Positions 43,714-52,052 of a stretch of 64,000 bases of DNA are shown piece after piece (positions within the stretch are counted from its first letter, which is position 1; each line of letters begins with the position of its first letter). The translations under genes were made by a program, and so were the position numbers. Under the pieces are notes generated by a model. That model was given only the letters and a program-made list of their open reading frames with translations, searched no databases and was not told the origin of the DNA. This stretch comes from PALSA-693 sp963702305. GTDB lineage: Bacteria; Actinomycetota; Acidimicrobiia; Acidimicrobiales; Palsa-688. Location: the NCBI GenBank assembly GCA_963702305.1, contig CAVPBX010000012.1:62001-126000 (forward strand), written 5' to 3'.

Positions 43714-45330
43714 CTAGCCGGGGTAGAGCTTCGAGAGCAGGAGCATTTCGGGGGCGGCGACCACGTGGGCCTGGACGACACCCTGCACCCACGGCTGGAA
43801 CACCATGGCGTCGTTCTTGTCGGCCATGTTGAGCCAGCACCCACTGGCGAGGGCCAGGTTGGACACCTGGTCGTAGAGGGCGAGCGAGCCCGTCTGGACG
43901 GCCTGGGCATCGAGGTTGGCCACCTGCGGCACGTTGCAGCTCATGTACTCGAGGCCGCCGCTGGGATCGAAGTTGATGTGCGTCCAGGTGTACAGGGCGT
44001 CGGCGTCGGGCCAGAAGTAGTCGATGAGGACGTTGGGGGTGGCGTTGGACGCCGCGGTGCTGGTGGATCCCACCCAGCCGTAGATCGACGACGTCTGGTA
44101 GCCGACGACCTTCGCCGTCAGCCCATCGCTCAGCAGCTGGGCGCCGATCTGCTCCGCGAGCAGCTGGTCATCGGGAGCGCCGGTGTCGTAGCCGACGATG
44201 ATCGACCGCTGCGACGCCGGCACGGTGGCCAGATATTTCTTGAGCACGGAGGGGTCGTAGGTGACGTTTTGCGGGGCGTGCCCGCCGGCGGGAATCAGGT
44301 TTTTCGGCCCGGTCTGCGTCGGGATGGTGGCCCGGCCGCCGGGAAACACCCCAGCAATGAGGGCCGGGATGTTGATGGCCTGGATGAACGCCTGCCGGGC
44401 GGCCTGGGCCTTGAACAGGCCCTTGTTCTCGTTGAGGTAGGCCATCTCGGTTTCCAGCACGGGTAGCTCGTAGAACTTGACGCTCGACGAGTGCTGGTAC
44501 TGGACCGCGGCGGTCGTGGTCAGGTCGTGCAGGATCCCCGCCAGCTGGCCGCTGTTGAATTGGATCTCCTCGGTCGACAGGTTGTCGATGACCGGCAGGT
44601 CGACCGTGGTGTAGTAGGGCTTGGCTCCCCAGTAGCCGAGGTACGCCTGCAGCTGGTACGACACGCCGACCTGGGATTGCGCCAACGTGTAGGGACCCGT
44701 CCCGATGTCATGGGTCTGCAGATAGGTCTGGTCGTGGTCCTTGCCGGCGTTGGCGGCCAGGGCGGTCGGGCTCTCCATCACCGGCCCGTAGGCCGAGGCC
44801 AGGTAGTCCAGGAAGGCGGTGTTCGGCGCCTTCAAGGTGATGACCGCGGAGTAGGTCGAGGGGGTGGTGACGGACGCGATGCCCTGCACCATGTAGGCCG
44901 GTCCTCCATTGACCGCGGCCCGGCGGTCGAAGCTGGGCTTGATGGCCGCGGAGGTGAAGGCGGTGCCGTCGTGGAAGGTCACCCCCTGGCGCAGCTGGAA
45001 GGTATAGGTGAGGCCGTTGGGCGACACCGTCCAGCTGGTGGCGAGCGACGGCACGATCTGGCGGGTCGCCGTCCCCGGCTGGTACTGGACCAAGCCCTCG
45101 TACAGGTTGCGGGTGAGGAGCAGGCCCTCGCCGGCGTAGTACACGTCCGGGTCGGGCGGCTGACCCGGGTCCTGCAGGAAGCTGAGGTGGAGCACGTGGC
45201 TGGTGGGGAAGTTGGCGGGCGGGGCCGCGGCGCCCGGGGACTTCCCGCTCGACGACGAACCGCACCCGGCGGCGACCAGCACCGGCGCCAGCACTCCGGC
45301 CGCGGCGGTCAGCAACCGGCGCCGCCTCAC
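43714..45330 (-). CDS. ABC transporter substrate-binding lipoprotein, Opp/Dpp family
   Basis: A 538-residue SBP family 5 protein. The GTG start begins a lipoprotein signal (RRRRLLTAAAGVLAPVLVAAGC), so the cysteine is probably lipid-modified and the protein is anchored outside the membrane. Family features: LYEGLVQYQPG, LATSWTVSPNGLTYTFQLRQ, FHDGTAFTSAAIK and the late DYFWPDADALYTWTH. It delivers the ligand to the permeases encoded downstream. The start overlaps the isochorismatase stop. Ligand unknown; a guanidino compound or short peptide is the guess from context. Confidence 0.87.
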   Translation of the reverse strand: MRRRRLLTAAAGVLAPVLVAAGCGSSSSGKSPGAAAPPANFPTSHVLHLSFLQDPGQPPDPDVYYAGEGLLLTRNLYEGLVQYQPGTATRQIVPSLATSWTVSPNGLTYTFQLRQGVTFHDGTAFTSAAIKPSFDRRAAVNGGPAYMVQGIASVTTPSTYSAVITLKAPNTAFLDYLASAYGPVMESPTALAANAGKDHDQTYLQTHDIGTGPYTLAQSQVGVSYQLQAYLGYWGAKPYYTTVDLPVIDNLSTEEIQFNSGQLAGILHDLTTTAAVQYQHSSSVKFYELPVLETEMAYLNENKGLFKAQAARQAFIQAINIPALIAGVFPGGRATIPTQTGPKNLIPAGGHAPQNVTYDPSVLKKYLATVPASQRSIIVGYDTGAPDDQLLAEQIGAQLLSDGLTAKVVGYQTSSIYGWVGSTSTAASNATPNVLIDYFWPDADALYTWTHINFDPSGGLEYMSCNVPQVANLDAQAVQTGSLALYDQVSNLALASGCWLNMADKNDAMVFQPWVQGVVQAHVVAAPEMLLLSKLYPG

Positions 45331-45962
45331 GCGCCCGCTCCCACCGGCTCGGGCGCCGGCTGTTTGGCCCGGAACCCGGCCACCATCTCCTCGGTCGAGC
45401 GGCGGGCGCCGGTCTGCAGATACTCCATGGCGTCGAGGGCGGCGGCGTGGCGCTCGACCGTCGACCCGATCACGCAGTCGTCGACGACACGGGTGAAAAA
45501 GTCCCGTTGATGGGCGTCGACAAAGGTGTAGTGCACGCACACGTCAGTGAGTCCTCCAATCAGCACGACCGTCGAAGTGCCGAGCCCCTTCAACACGATG
45601 TCCAGCTCGGTGGCAAAAAAGCAGGAGTAGCGCCGTTTGGCGATGTGATACTCGCCTGCGCCCGGGCGCAGGGTGGGCCACAACTCGGTGCCGGGCTCGC
45701 CCTCGACGCAGTGGACCCCCTCCACCCCGTCCAGCTCGCGGCCGAAGTCCACGCCGCTGCGGCGGTGCACCTCCTGGAAGAACACGATGGGTATCCCGGC
45801 CGCCCGAGCGGCGGCCACGACCCGCTCCGCGTTGGCGACTACCCGGTCATAACCGTCCATTACCGGGATGCCCGATCGCTCCGCCGGCTCCGCACCACCG
45901 CGCTGGATATCCACCACTAGCAGGGCGGTATTCCCCACCAACATGGGTTGTATCAGCGGCAT
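45327..45962 (-). CDS. Isochorismatase-family cysteine hydrolase
   Basis: A 211-residue amidase of the isochorismatase/nicotinamidase fold, the first gene behind the guanidine riboswitch. The catalytic triad is D18 (LLVVDIQRGG), K109 (HIAKRRYS) and C142 (GGLTDVCVHY). Relatives include N-carbamoylsarcosine amidase, biuret hydrolase and ureidoacrylate hydrolase, which cut carbamoyl C-N bonds, so a ureido intermediate is plausible here. ATG 45962 is chosen because ATGGAGC lies eight bases upstream and 43 bases after the terminator. Longer open-frame versions would run through the riboswitch RNA. Confidence 0.85.
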   Translation of the reverse strand: MPLIQPMLVGNTALLVVDIQRGGAEPAERSGIPVMDGYDRVVANAERVVAAARAAGIPIVFFQEVHRRSGVDFGRELDGVEGVHCVEGEPGTELWPTLRPGAGEYHIAKRRYSCFFATELDIVLKGLGTSTVVLIGGLTDVCVHYTFVDAHQRDFFTRVVDDCVIGSTVERHAAALDAMEYLQTGARRSTEEMVAGFRAKQPAPEPVGAGA

Positions 45963-46004
45963 CAAGTTGCTCCATTTCTCTGCAAATGCGGGCGGTTGGA
46001 CAAC

Positions 46005-46044
46005 AAAAAAAAGCCCGGTAGATGGTGACATCTCCCGGGCTTTT
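46005..46044 (-). terminator. Intrinsic terminator of the guanidine riboswitch
   Basis: On the minus strand a 12-position stem, GCCCGGGAGATG with CATCTACCGGGC (one mismatch), has a TCAC loop and is followed by eight U residues (46012-46005). Its 5' arm is the 3' end of the aptamer (AAAAGCCCGGGAGA). Aptamer folding and terminator formation therefore exclude each other. This predicts an ON switch: ligand present, read-through into the operon. Confidence 0.92.
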
Positions 46045-46132
46045 ATCCCTCCGTGTTGCCGGGCTGGCGCCCAGCGTTCACCTCTCGGTCCAGACTGCCC
46101 GGTCGGTGACCGGGCACGGAACCCTAGGTGGC
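46031..46132 (-). promoter_or_regulatory. Guanidine-I (ykkC) riboswitch aptamer
   Basis: Read on the minus strand, the leader has the conserved ykkC blocks in order: CACCTAGGGTTCCG at 46130-46117, a hairpin with arms TGCCCGGTC and GACCGGGCA, then TCTGGACCGAGAGGTG, and finally ACACGGAGGGATAAAAGCCC running into GGGAGA at 46036-46031. CACC at the start pairs with GGTG after CCGAGA to form the basal stem. The last block is, from memory, the same as in Bacillus subtilis ykkC. The aptamer senses free guanidinium. It leads twelve minus-strand genes, including a GdmH-like hydrolase, which agrees with the ligand. Variants of this RNA sense PRPP, ppGpp or ADP, but the 3' block and context favour guanidine. 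Confidence 0.93.
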
Positions 46133-46349
46133 AAGTTTTGAATAGATGGTTATGATCGGGGCCGGTCCTCGCGCACACTCCCTGGCTGGGTCGATAGGTC
46201 GGCTGGCACCGACCGGGAACGCCTCTGGAAGCCCTATCTAACACCGGGCAAGTTTCCGCTGTTCGACGGATTTGTTGCTGGGGTGTTAACAGCGCCGAGA
46301 GGAGAAACCACTTGTATCCGAGGTTGCCCTATAGGACGGGCCGAGCCCG
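46133..46349. promoter_or_regulatory. Divergent promoter region between guanidine operon and M20/ureohydrolase pair
   Basis: These 217 bases hold no gene. They must contain the minus-strand promoter feeding the riboswitch and the plus-strand promoter for the M20 gene. Minus-strand A+T-rich stretches just upstream of the aptamer (CATAACCATCTATTC) could include a -10 box. On the plus strand, TTAACA and CTATAG are candidates. I see no second copy of the ykkC motifs on the plus strand. Individual boxes are not certain enough to assign. Confidence 0.4.
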
Positions 46350-47540
46350 ATGAGCTGGCCCATCGACGACCCGGCCCTGATCGGCTTCGCCCGCCAACTG
46401 GCCGCCACTCCGAGTGTCTCCGGCGGCGAGCGCCAGGCGGTGGAGGCAGTGGCCGCCGAGCTGACCCGGCTGGGCTTCGACTCGGTGGAGATCGACGCCG
46501 TCGGGAACTGCACCGGCATCCTCGGCCGCGGGAGCGGGCCGCGGCTGCTGATCGACGGGCACATCGACTCCATCCCCCTGCACTCCGAAGCCAAGTGGAC
46601 AGTGGACCCCTTCGCCGGCACCATCACCGGATCCCGCCTGTACGGGCTCGGCATCTGTGACCAGAAGGCGTCCATCGCCGCGGCCGGCCACGGCGTGGCG
46701 GCCGCAGTCCGGCGAGTCGGCAGCCTGGCCGGGCAGGTGGCGGTGGTCGCCAGCGTCAACGAGGAGGACATCGAGGGGGCAGCCCTGGCCTCGGTCGTCG
46801 AGCGGTTCGCGCCCACCTATGCGGTCACGTCCGAACCCAGCGACACCCGCTTGTGCGTCGGGCAGCGCGGCCGGGCCAAGGTGGAAGTGACGGTCACGGG
46901 GCGGGCGTGCCACGCCGGTCATGCCCGGCTCGGGATCAACGCCGCGGAGGCGCTGGCAGCGTTGGTCACCGCGGTGCGCGACCTCCCCCACCCGGTGCAC
47001 CAGCGGTTGGGGCGCCGCGACCTCACCTGCATCGACGTGGCCTCGTGGCCCTACCCGTCCGTCTCGACCGTGCCGGCCCGGGCGGTCGCCAGATTCGACT
47101 GCCGTTTCCTGCCCGGCGAGACGCCCGCCAGCCTGCTGGCCACGGTGCAGGATGCCGGCCGAGCCGCGTTCGCCTCGTGGCCCGAGCGACCGGAGCTGGA
47201 GGTCCGGCTGGTGCAAGCGGAGTTCTCGACCTGGACGGGCACCGCATTCTCCGAGACCGAGTTCGAGCCGGCGTGGTGGACCGAAGAGGACTCGCCGCTG
47301 GTGCGCGGGGCGACCACGGCCATGCAGCGGGCCGGTCTCGACCCCACGCCGACCCACTACTCGTTTTGCACCAACGGCTCCTATCTGGCCGGGGTGGCCG
47401 GGATCCCGACCATCGGCTTCGGCGTCGGCGAGGAGCACATCGCCCACCAAGTCGACGAATACGTGCACCTGGACTCGCTCCGGGCCGGGGCGCGGGGCTT
47501 CGCCTCGCTCGTCACCGAGCTGGTCGGGGCGGCGGCGTGA
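46350..47540 (+). CDS. M20 family metallohydrolase (YgeY/ArgE/DapE-like)
   Basis: A 396-residue zinc hydrolase. Metal motifs: LLIDGHIDSIPL, GLGICDQKASIAA, VVASVNEEDIEGAA (catalytic glutamates) and VTSEPSDTRLC, with a C-terminal histidine in VGEEHIAHQVDEY. The dimerisation domain sits in the middle (VTGRACHAGHARLGINAAEA). Relatives deacylate N-acyl amino acids or cleave N-carbamoyl/dipeptide bonds; the YgeY branch occurs with ureide and carbamoyl-using pathways. It is divergent from the guanidine operon and coupled (GTGA) to the ureohydrolase gene that follows, so the two likely act in sequence. Confidence 0.8.
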   Translation: MSWPIDDPALIGFARQLAATPSVSGGERQAVEAVAAELTRLGFDSVEIDAVGNCTGILGRGSGPRLLIDGHIDSIPLHSEAKWTVDPFAGTITGSRLYGLGICDQKASIAAAGHGVAAAVRRVGSLAGQVAVVASVNEEDIEGAALASVVERFAPTYAVTSEPSDTRLCVGQRGRAKVEVTVTGRACHAGHARLGINAAEALAALVTAVRDLPHPVHQRLGRRDLTCIDVASWPYPSVSTVPARAVARFDCRFLPGETPASLLATVQDAGRAAFASWPERPELEVRLVQAEFSTWTGTAFSETEFEPAWWTEEDSPLVRGATTAMQRAGLDPTPTHYSFCTNGSYLAGVAGIPTIGFGVGEEHIAHQVDEYVHLDSLRAGARGFASLVTELVGAAA

Positions 47541-48493
47541 GCGAGCCGACGCTGGGCCCACCCGACGGGCGCCAGGTGCCGCGCTACACCGGACCCGACA
47601 CCTTCGCCCGCCTGCCCCGCCTGGACCAGGTGGAGCGGACCGCGGTCGCCATCCTCGGCGTCCCCTTCGACTCCGGGGTCTCCTACCGACCCGGCGCCCG
47701 GTTTGGGCCCGGCGCCATCCGGGCCGCCTCCAAGATGCTCCGGCCCTACCATCCGGCGCTCGATGTCGAGCCGTGGGGGGTGCAGCAGGTGGCCGACGCC
47801 GGCGACGTCGCCGCCAACCCTTTTTCCATCGAGGAGGCCATCGAGACGATCGCCCGCAGCACCCGCGAGCTGTTCGAGCGGGCCGACTGCGTGGTGGCCC
47901 TGGGCGGCGACCACACCATCGCCCTACCCCTGTTGCGGGCCACTGCCGAGCGCCACGGCCCGGTGGCCCTGGTGCACTTCGACGCCCACCTCGACACCTG
48001 GGACACCTACTTCGGGGCGCCCTACACCCACGGCACCCCCTTTCGCCGGGCGGTCGAGGAGGGCGCCCTCGACCTCGACTGCTCGGCCCACGTCGGCATC
48101 CGCAGCCCGCTGTACGCCCCCACGGACCTGACCGAGGACGCCGACCTGGGCTTCGCCACCATCTCGACGGTGGACGTGGACCGGGACGGCGTCGACGCCG
48201 CCGTGGAGCGCATCCGGGTCCGGACCGGCGACCGCCCCTTGTACATCAGCGTCGACATCGACGTGCTCGACCCGGCGCATGCCCCGGGCACGGGGACGCC
48301 GGAGCCGGGCGGCCTGACCAGCCGCGAGCTCCTGCTGCTGCTGCGGGGTCTGGCCGGATGCCGCCTGGTCGGCGGCGACGTCGTCGAGGTGGCGCCGGCG
48401 TACGACCACGCCGAGCTCACCTCCCTGGCGGCCGCCCATGTGGCCTACGAGCTGATGAGCCTCTTCGCCCGGTCACCGGGCCGCCCGGGCTGA
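47537..48493 (+). CDS. Agmatinase-family ureohydrolase (SpeB-like)
   Basis: A 318-residue ureohydrolase of normal agmatinase length and the most canonical of the three in this region. Metal ligands: H126 (GGDHT), D149, H151 and D153 (VHFDAHLDT), and the pair in ISVDIDVLDPAHAPGTG. GVPFDSGVSYRPGARFGP and VVEVAPAYDHAELTS are standard. Likely substrates are agmatine, guanidinobutyrate or a similar guanidino amine or acid, giving urea. The start overlaps the M20 stop. The last 21 bases overlap the convergent TetR gene. Confidence 0.88.
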   Translation: MSEPTLGPPDGRQVPRYTGPDTFARLPRLDQVERTAVAILGVPFDSGVSYRPGARFGPGAIRAASKMLRPYHPALDVEPWGVQQVADAGDVAANPFSIEEAIETIARSTRELFERADCVVALGGDHTIALPLLRATAERHGPVALVHFDAHLDTWDTYFGAPYTHGTPFRRAVEEGALDLDCSAHVGIRSPLYAPTDLTEDADLGFATISTVDVDRDGVDAAVERIRVRTGDRPLYISVDIDVLDPAHAPGTGTPEPGGLTSRELLLLLRGLAGCRLVGGDVVEVAPAYDHAELTSLAAAHVAYELMSLFARSPGRPG

Positions 48494-49084
48494 CCGCCGC
48501 GGCGGTCTTTCCCGGGCCCCGGCCAGGCGCACCATGCTGTCGAGGGCGCCCTCCAGGACGCCGACCACCGCGGTGCTGCTCTCGCCGGGCACCAGGAAGA
48601 CCGACAACACCACCCGCAGCACCAGCTCGTTGAGCTCGGCCACGGTCACCCAACCTTCCCGGACGGGGCGGGCGTTGCGCATGACCGGCGCCAGCAGCTC
48701 CTCGGTGATGCGGTGGAACACCGGGAGCTGGCGGCGCAGAAAGCTGAGCACGAACGCCGGCTCGGTGTCGATCATGAGGGTCAGCGCCGGATGCTGGCGC
48801 AGGTAGGTGATGATGTACTCCGCCACCCGCTCCAGCCGCAGCTCGTCCGCGGGGACGTCGGCCAGCGCGCCGCGCAGGCCGTCCGCGAACCGATCCTGCT
48901 CGTACTCGGCCAGCACAGCGAGCAGGTCCTCTTTGGAAGGGAAGTACCGGTAGACGGTGCCGCGGGACAGGCCGGCGCGTTCGCCCACGTCGAGCATCGT
49001 CATGCGCCGCAGGCCCACCCGACCCATGGCAGCCAGGGCGGCCTCCAGGATGCGATCGCGCGTGGCGGGGACGAGCTCGGGCAT
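48473..49084 (-). CDS. TetR/AcrR family transcriptional regulator
   Basis: A 203-residue TetR-type regulator. The DNA-binding part is ATRDRILEAALAAMGRVGL, then MLDVGERAGLSRGTVYRYFP and SKEDLLAVL. The C-terminal ligand domain is helical and carries VLSFLRRQLPVFHRITEEL. It is the last of the minus-strand genes amidohydrolase, acyl-CoA synthetase, P450, TetR, and most likely controls them. The ATG at 49082-49084 is 56 bases past the P450 stop. Confidence 0.86.
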   Translation of the reverse strand: MPELVPATRDRILEAALAAMGRVGLRRMTMLDVGERAGLSRGTVYRYFPSKEDLLAVLAEYEQDRFADGLRGALADVPADELRLERVAEYIITYLRQHPALTLMIDTEPAFVLSFLRRQLPVFHRITEELLAPVMRNARPVREGWVTVAELNELVLRVVLSVFLVPGESSTAVVGVLEGALDSMVRLAGARERPPRRSARAAR

Positions 49085-49140
49085 CGGGTGTGCGACCCTA
49101 GCCCCATTGGTGCGCCCCACCGGGGTTTGGCGACCGGCGG

Positions 49141-50431
49141 TCAGGCGGTGAAGACCAGCGGGAGCTCGAGCACGGAGCGCAGCATCGGCGTCCACATCAG
49201 GTCGACCCCCTCGGCCATCTGGTAGTGGGGAATGCGGCGGTGCCACTCGCGCAGCGCCACCCGCAGCTCCAACCGGGCCAGGTGCGACCCCAGGCAGCGG
49301 TGGATGCCCCCGCCGAAGGCCGAGTGGCGGTTGACCGTCCGGTCGAAGTCCACCGCATCGGCGCCGGCGGCGGTGGCCGGATCGGTGTTGGCGGCGCCGA
49401 TGAACAGCAGCATCGAGTCCCCCCGATGCACCGGGCAGCCGCCCAGATCGGTGTCGGCCGCGGCGACGCGCGCCACCGCGCTGACCGGCGACTCCCACCG
49501 CAGCAGCTCCTCCACCACCGCCGGCACCACGGCCGGGTCGTCGATGATGCGTTGGCGGCGCTCGGGGTGGTCGGCGAGGTGGGTAAAGAAGCAGCACAGG
49601 CTGTCGGTCACGGTGTCGAGGCCGGCGATGATGAAGAGGTAGCAGACGTCGAAGATCTCTTCCCGGGTCAGGCGGACCCCGTCGACCTCGGCGTGCAGCA
49701 GGTCGTAGAGCAGCCCGTCGACCGGTGCCGTTTCGAGCCGGCGGAAGGCGGCCTCGAAGTACTCATAACAGTCCCGGCCGGCCGCGGCGCGGGCTTCGGC
49801 CATCTTGGGGACGGTGGTCTCCCCGTTGGCCCGCACAATGCCCTCCTTGACGCGCAGGAGGAAATCCACGTCCTCCAGCGGCAGACCGAGGAGACGCAGA
49901 AAGACCGTCGACGGCAGCGGCACCGCGAACTCGGAGGTGAATTCGCACGAACCCCGGTCGACGAAGCCGTCGATCAAGCGATTGACCAGCCCGGCCACGT
50001 CGGCCTCCAGCTTGGCCATGTGGCGGGGGGCGAAATAGGGGTCGAGCAGGACCCGGTACTTCTTGTGCTCGGGCGGGTCGATCTGCAGCGGGATCAGGGG
50101 CCGGTCGTTGCCCAGGCCGCCCATCCCGGTGCCGAACCCCGACGAGAACAGCTGCGGGTTGCGCAACACGTAGTCGACGTCCTCGCCGCGCGAACACCAC
50201 CACCGTGGGCTGGCGGCCGGGCATCTCCAGTTCGTCGCGCTGCGGCGGCCCCTGGCGCAGGCGGTCGAAAAATGGACGGGGATTGCGGGCAAACTCGGGA
50301 TCGATGATCATCTGGATCGACCAGCCGGGCTGGCTGGCGTCGACCGGGGGGGCGGTGGCCGGGGGGGCGGTGGCCGGCTCGCTCGTCCCGGTGTGGCGTG
50401 TGTCGGTCTGGCGTGTCTCGGTCTGGCTCAT
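49141..50431 (-). CDS. Cytochrome P450, apparent frameshift near the N-terminus
   Basis: A P450 of about 430 residues. The N-terminus (MSQTETRQTDTRHTGT, a Pro/Thr/Ala-rich start, then MIIDPEFARNPRPFFDRL and GRQPTVVVFA) is in one frame. The rest (DVDYVLRNPQLFSSGFGTG onward) is in the next. Removing one base in the GCGCGGCGAGG stretch at about 50184-50196 restores VVFAREDVDYV. The catalytic core is intact: I-helix IIAGLDTVTD, EELLRW and haem loop FGGGIHRCLGSHLA. The ATG at 50431 follows GGTGGGAG. It lies 74 bases after the acyl-CoA synthetase gene on the same strand. The substrate is not evident. Confidence 0.82.
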
Positions 50432-50505
50432 CGGAGGTCTCCCACCTGGCGGGTGCAACACGATGACCGGCCGGTCAACGCATTGAACATATTTCGTCCA
50501 TTATG

Positions 50506-52002
50506 TCATATGACCGGGGACCCGTCCAGGAGGGCCAGGGCCTCGGCCCGGGGCACCTTGCCCATCTGGTTGCGGGGCAGGAGGTCCACCACGACCAGTC
50601 GTTCGGGGACTTTGTAGGCGGCCAGCGAGGCCCGGCAGTGGGCCAGGATGGCCGCCTGGTCGGCGGGCTCGCCAGGGCGGCGTTCGACCACCGCCCCCAC
50701 CCGCTCGCCCAGGCGTTCGTCCGGCACGCCGACCACCGCGCAGCCGGCGACGCCCGGGGCGTCGATCAGGACCCGTTCCACCTCGGCGGGGTACACGTTG
50801 GCCCCGCCGCGGATGATCAGCTGGCTCTTGCGGCCCAGCACCCGGATGTGCCCGCTCGGCTCCAGCACGCCCAGATCCCCGGTGTGGAGGGTGCGGCCGG
50901 CCGGCGGCTGGTTCCAGTAGCCGAGGGTCGGGCGGTAGCGGTGGGCCCACGGCCCGCTGGTCGTAGGGGCCAGGACCAGCTCGCCGTCGATGCTGCGGAC
51001 CTTGATGTGGTCGAGGGGCCGGCCGCTCGTGCCCGGCGGCCGCTCGCCGTCGACGTCGTCGACGCTGACCAGGGCCGGCGACTCGGTGAGGCCGTAGGTG
51101 CGCATGACCGGGATCCCGAAGCGCTCCTCGAAGGCGACCCGGAGGCGTTCGGGACAGTCCGCCCCGCCCGCCCACACCTCCTGCAGGCTGGCCAGATCGG
51201 CGCGGGTGATCGACTGGTCCGCGATCATGGTGTGGAGCTGGGCGGGCGGTCCGTTCCAGGTGGTCACTCGCTCGCGGCGGATCCAGGACACGACGGTGGC
51301 GACGTCCATCTGGTCGATGATCACCTCGGTGCCGCCGGCCTGCGCGGTGAGCAGGGTGGTCAGCACCAGCAGGTTGAGGATGGTGAACGGCAGCGAGTCG
51401 CCTTTGCGGAGATCGGGCCCCCACCGCCGCCGGGCCACGGTGGCCGCGCCCGGCAGGAGCAGGCCGGCCTGGCAGTGCACCGCACCCTTGGGAAAGCCGG
51501 TCGTGCCGCTGGTGTAGGCGATGGCGGCCGGCGCCTCGGGATCGGGGACCGGCACGGGCGGACGCCCGGCCGACGAGGCCATGGCGGCCGTCCAGCCCGC
51601 CGGGGCGACGAGGTGGGTGTCCGGGTCGAGCCGATCGTGCAGGTCGCCCGCCGTGGCGTCGTCGGCCAGCACCAGGCCGGCCCCGCTGTCGGTCACCAGA
51701 TAGTCCTTCTCGGGTGGGGCCAGGGCGCGGTTGATCCCGACCCAGATGGCGCCCAGGCGCATGGCGCCGTGGAACGCCACCACGATGTCGAGGTCGTTGG
51801 GCAGCGACGCGGCCACCCGGTCGCCGGGTCGCAGTCCGAGCGCGTACAACGCACCGGCCGCCCGGTCGGCCAGACCGTCGAGCTCGGCGTAGGTCACGGA
51901 GCCGCTTTTGGCCACCAGCGCCGGCGCGTCCGGCCGGCTGGCGACGGGTGCGGCCAGGACGTCGAACACCCCAGCCGGTCGCACCGGGGCGGAGCTGCTC
52001 AC
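50506..52002 (-). CDS. AMP-forming acyl-CoA synthetase
   Basis: A 498-residue ANL-family enzyme. Motifs: IAYTSGTTGFPKGAVH, TYGLTESPALVS, HTGDLGVLEPSGHIRVLGRK and LPRNQMGKVPRAEAL with the catalytic lysine. The GTG start at 52000-52002 is the first reasonable one; 50 bases separate it from the amidohydrolase gene before it. The neighbouring P450, amidohydrolase, SDR and enoyl-CoA hydratase genes point to a second small catabolic block for an organic acid. Confidence 0.86.
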   Translation of the reverse strand: MSSSAPVRPAGVFDVLAAPVASRPDAPALVAKSGSVTYAELDGLADRAAGALYALGLRPGDRVAASLPNDLDIVVAFHGAMRLGAIWVGINRALAPPEKDYLVTDSGAGLVLADDATAGDLHDRLDPDTHLVAPAGWTAAMASSAGRPPVPVPDPEAPAAIAYTSGTTGFPKGAVHCQAGLLLPGAATVARRRWGPDLRKGDSLPFTILNLLVLTTLLTAQAGGTEVIIDQMDVATVVSWIRRERVTTWNGPPAQLHTMIADQSITRADLASLQEVWAGGADCPERLRVAFEERFGIPVMRTYGLTESPALVSVDDVDGERPPGTSGRPLDHIKVRSIDGELVLAPTTSGPWAHRYRPTLGYWNQPPAGRTLHTGDLGVLEPSGHIRVLGRKSQLIIRGGANVYPAEVERVLIDAPGVAGCAVVGVPDERLGERVGAVVERRPGEPADQAAILAHCRASLAAYKVPERLVVVDLLPRNQMGKVPRAEALALLDGSPVI

Positions 52003-52052
52003 CGGATGGTGCGCCGCGCTTGGGCCCGGTCTTTTCTCCGGCTCACCGGCTC

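Noticed and set aside
45327..46244. A longer isochorismatase protein starting upstream of 45962
   Set aside because: The extra frame would be translated from the riboswitch and terminator RNA, has no family similarity, and the ATG at 45962 has a good ribosome site.
46133..46349. A second ykkC-type riboswitch on the plus strand before the M20 gene
   Set aside because: I looked for the conserved blocks and found only a chance CCGAGAGGAG. The other motifs and a terminator are missing.
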